From assembly GCA_009840715.1 (NCBI GenBank), contig VXNE01000572.1, positions 1 through 7,394 of the forward strand: a stretch of 7,394 nt of DNA. Reading direction: 5' to 3'. Position numbers and translations under genes: made by a program. The notes beneath the pieces were generated by a model, which worked only from the letters and a program-made list of their open reading frames with translations, was not told the origin of the DNA and did no database searches. Numbering within the stretch: position 1 is the first letter of the stretch; every line of letters starts with the position of its first letter. This DNA comes from Gammaproteobacteria bacterium. GTDB taxonomy: Bacteria; Pseudomonadota; Gammaproteobacteria; Pseudomonadales; Azotimanducaceae. Positions 5,495 to 7,394 of this stretch are shown here, one piece after another.

Positions 5495-5641
5495 GGGCTG
5501 AAAGGGCGCTCGCCTGTTGCGGGTCTCGCGTCTTATTCTACGTGACGGATACAGTTTGCTACACAGGAACGACCCAAGCAGACTCCGGGCGGCCCGGCCC
5601 GCATCCGCTTACACTCGCCAGAAACCAGGGAGACCGAACCC
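5495..5641. other. Divergent intergenic region between acyl-CoA dehydrogenase and DUF3604 genes
   Basis: This 147-nt gap must hold the promoters of both flanking genes. An AT-richer island at about 5531-5565 stands out. On the minus strand it contains TAGAAT (5541-5536), a five-of-six match to the -10 consensus, some 42 nt before the dehydrogenase ATG, but no good -35. On the plus strand I find only weak -10-like strings such as TACACT (5610-5615). The TetR product probably binds here, but I found no convincing long inverted repeat to name as its operator. Confidence 0.4.
5627..5632 (+). promoter_or_regulatory. Shine-Dalgarno AGGGAG of the DUF3604 gene
   Basis: AGGGAG lies nine bases before the ATG at 5642, and the following codons encode a signal peptide. 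Together these fix the start. Confidence 0.65.
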
Positions 5642-7394
5642 ATGCGCCCGAAACGACTCCTGCTTCCGGCGGCCGCCCTCATCTGGGGTTGCCCGTTCCT
5701 GACTGCGGCAGCCGCTGAGGAGTCCGCGGCCACCCCGCCCGCGCGCAGCGCCTGGTTCGGCGAACTCCACGTGCACACGGCGAACTCCATCGACGCCTAC
5801 GGCATGGGCGGCACGCGGGCCACGCCGGACGATGCCTACCGCTACGGCAAGGGGGAGCCGATCTCCCATCCGATGGGCTATCCGATCCGGCTCACGAGCG
5901 GGCCGCTGGATTTCGTCGCGGTCACCGACCACGCGGAGTACTTCGGCGTCCTGGCCGCGATGGCCGATCCGGAACACGCGCTGGCGAAGGACAGCGGCAT
6001 GGACCAGGCGGCGGTCGTCACGCTGTTCACCGATGCCCTGACCACGGGCGAGGCGAGCGCCGCACTCGATCCGGAGGCGGTCGTGCGGGATGCCTGGGAC
6101 GCCACCGTAGAGGCCGCCGAACGCCACAACGAGCCGGGGCACTTCACGACCTTCGTCGCCTACGAGTACACGTCGATGCCCGGGTTCGCGAACCTCCACC
6201 GCAACGTCATCTTCGCCGGCGCCGAAGTGCCGGCCGTGCCGTTCGGCGCCTACCACTCTCCCAATCCGGAGGACCTCTGGACCTGGCTCGATACCCAGCG
6301 CGCCCGCGGGATGGATGCGGTGGCGATCCCGCACAACTCGAACTGGAGCCAGGGCCTCATGTTCGCGCGCACGAACTATGCCGGGGAGCCCCTCGATGCG
6401 GCGTATGCCGAGCAGCGCATGCGCAACGAGCCGCTGATGGAGATCACGCAGGTCAAGGGCACGTCTGAGACCCATCCGCTGCTCTCCCCCAACGACGAAT
6501 GGGCCGGCTTCGAGATCTGGGAAAAGAGCGCCACCTACCTCGATGCCGAGGGAGCCATCCAGCTAGCGGACGGCGCCACCACCGGCGCCTATGCCCGGGA
6601 CGCGTTGCGCGCCGGGCTCGAGATGGAAGCGGGGAAAGGCATCAACCCCTACGCGTTCGGTTTCATCGGCGCGAGCGACGGCCACAACGCGGCCGGCTCG
6701 TTCGAGGAGGACAACTACTTCGGCAAGCTGGGGGACGGCAGCCCGCAGCTGCGCGGGAGCGTGCCCGCCGAGGTTGACGATGGAGATACCGCCCTGCCGA
6801 CCACCATGGCCCTGGAATGGGGCGCTTCCGGCCTCGCGGGCGTATGGGCCGAGGAGAACAGCCGCGAATCGATCTTCGCGGCACTCCGGCGCAAGGAGAC
6901 CTTCGGGACCTCCGGGCCGCGCATCCGGCTGCGTTTCTTCGCCGGCTACGACCTTCCCCCTGATCTCGCCGACCGGGGTGACGCCCCCGAGCTGGCCGAC
7001 GCGGGCGGCGTGCCCATGGGCAGCGACCTCGCGCGGGCGGCAGGCGAGCCCACTTTCTTCTTGTGGGCCCTGCGCGATCCGAACTCGGCCTGGCTGCAAC
7101 GCGGGCAGGTCGTCAAGCTCTGGCTCGAAGGGGGCGAGTCCCGGGAGCGGGTCTTCGACGTCGTCTGCTCCGACGGTCTGTCCCCGGATCCCGAGACGCA
7201 TCGCTGTCCCGACAACGGCGCCGGCGTGAACCTGGCCGACTGCAGCTACTCGCAGGACAAGGGCGCGGTGGAACTGGCCACCGTCTGGCGCGATCCGGGC
7301 TTCGACCCGGCGCAGCGCGCCACCTACTACGCCCGGGTGCTGGAGAACCCGACCTGCCGCTGGTCGACCTGGGACGCGATCCGCGCCGGCGTCG
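5642..7394 (+). CDS. Secreted DUF3604 protein, PHP-like metal-dependent fold (3' end outside window)
   Basis: There are 584 residues in the window with no stop. Members I know are roughly 600-700 residues, so little is probably missing. Residues 1-25 look like a Sec signal peptide (MRPKR, hydrophobic stretch, LTAAAAEE), implying export to the periplasm. A cysteine at 17 (IWGC) faintly resembles a lipobox, but Trp at -2 is atypical. Metal-binding motifs of the PHP-like fold appear in order: GELHVHT with H43 and H45, VAVTDHAEY with D96, H97 and possibly E100, AYEYT with E175, IPHNSN with H231, and GASDGHN with D346 and H348. Four late cysteines (C509, C522, C534, C572) could form disulfides. 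A hydrolytic role, perhaps on a phosphate or other ester, is suggested by the fold, but the family's substrate is not established to my knowledge. It is divergent from the dehydrogenase gene across 147 nt, and any functional link is unproven. Confidence 0.88.
   Translation, partial: MRPKRLLLPAAALIWGCPFLTAAAAEESAATPPARSAWFGELHVHTANSIDAYGMGGTRATPDDAYRYGKGEPISHPMGYPIRLTSGPLDFVAVTDHAEYFGVLAAMADPEHALAKDSGMDQAAVVTLFTDALTTGEASAALDPEAVVRDAWDATVEAAERHNEPGHFTTFVAYEYTSMPGFANLHRNVIFAGAEVPAVPFGAYHSPNPEDLWTWLDTQRARGMDAVAIPHNSNWSQGLMFARTNYAGEPLDAAYAEQRMRNEPLMEITQVKGTSETHPLLSPNDEWAGFEIWEKSATYLDAEGAIQLADGATTGAYARDALRAGLEMEAGKGINPYAFGFIGASDGHNAAGSFEEDNYFGKLGDGSPQLRGSVPAEVDDGDTALPTTMALEWGASGLAGVWAEENSRESIFAALRRKETFGTSGPRIRLRFFAGYDLPPDLADRGDAPELADAGGVPMGSDLARAAGEPTFFLWALRDPNSAWLQRGQVVKLWLEGGESRERVFDVVCSDGLSPDPETHRCPDNGAGVNLADCSYSQDKGAVELATVWRDPGFDPAQRATYYARVLENPTCRWSTWDAIRAGV

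Noticed and set aside
4319..5545. 408-residue plus-strand open frame opposite the acyl-CoA dehydrogenase
   Set aside because: It is antisense to a full-length, motif-complete dehydrogenase, and the His/Val/Leu-rich translation shows no recognisable fold.
5609..6475. 288-residue minus-strand open frame opposite the DUF3604 gene
   Set aside because: The plus strand encodes signal peptide and metal motifs in the same region. The antisense translation has no recognisable features.

Overview
The window is a dense, high-GC bacterial segment with eight recognisable protein genes and no RNA genes, insertion sequences or CRISPR. The longest gene-free stretch is under 150 bases. The gene families (exported COG4798-type methyltransferase, phytanoyl-CoA dioxygenase-like proteins, acyl-CoA dehydrogenase with TetR regulator, DUF3604) and the GC-rich codons suggest a Gram-negative, probably a proteobacterium such as a marine or sediment gammaproteobacterium. 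That placement is an inference from gene content, not a phylogenetic result.

Layout. (1) Positions 45-1689, minus strand: a tight three-gene cluster in the order small ribbon-helix-helix (RHH)-like protein, exported SAM-methyltransferase-like protein, DUF6884-like protein. The RHH and methyltransferase genes are 11 nt apart, with the Shine-Dalgarno sequence touching the upstream stop. The methyltransferase and DUF6884-like genes overlap by 4 nt (GTGA). (2) Positions 1690-1760: a divergent control region with an extended -10 promoter facing right and a 14-bp inverted repeat on its -35 side. (3) Positions 1761-3711, plus strand: two tandem paralogous Fe(II)/2-oxoglutarate dioxygenases of the PhyH family, about 73% identical by hand alignment. 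They are separated by 139 nt that hold a perfect 8-bp GC hairpin and a second possible extended -10. (4) Positions 3727-5494, minus strand: an acyl-CoA dehydrogenase followed after 7 nt by a TetR-type regulator with a TTG start. This pair converges on the second dioxygenase with only 15 nt between the stop codons. (5) Positions 5642-7394, plus strand: a secreted DUF3604 protein (PHP-like metal-dependent fold) that runs off the right edge, probably near its C-terminus.

How they may work together. The acyl-CoA dehydrogenase and TetR pair looks like a self-contained regulated catabolic unit. The dioxygenase pair could act on a related lipid or other hydrophobic substrate, but nothing in the sequence fixes the substrate. 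The left minus-strand cluster is translationally coupled but functionally puzzling: an RHH-like protein with no toxin partner, an exported methyltransferase, and a presumably cytosolic DUF6884-like protein. I see no clear case for a wholly new system. The points most worth a second look are the dioxygenase duplication with its changed start signals, the possibly shortened RHH protein with a direct repeat at the shortened site, and the coupling of exported and cytosolic proteins in the left cluster.
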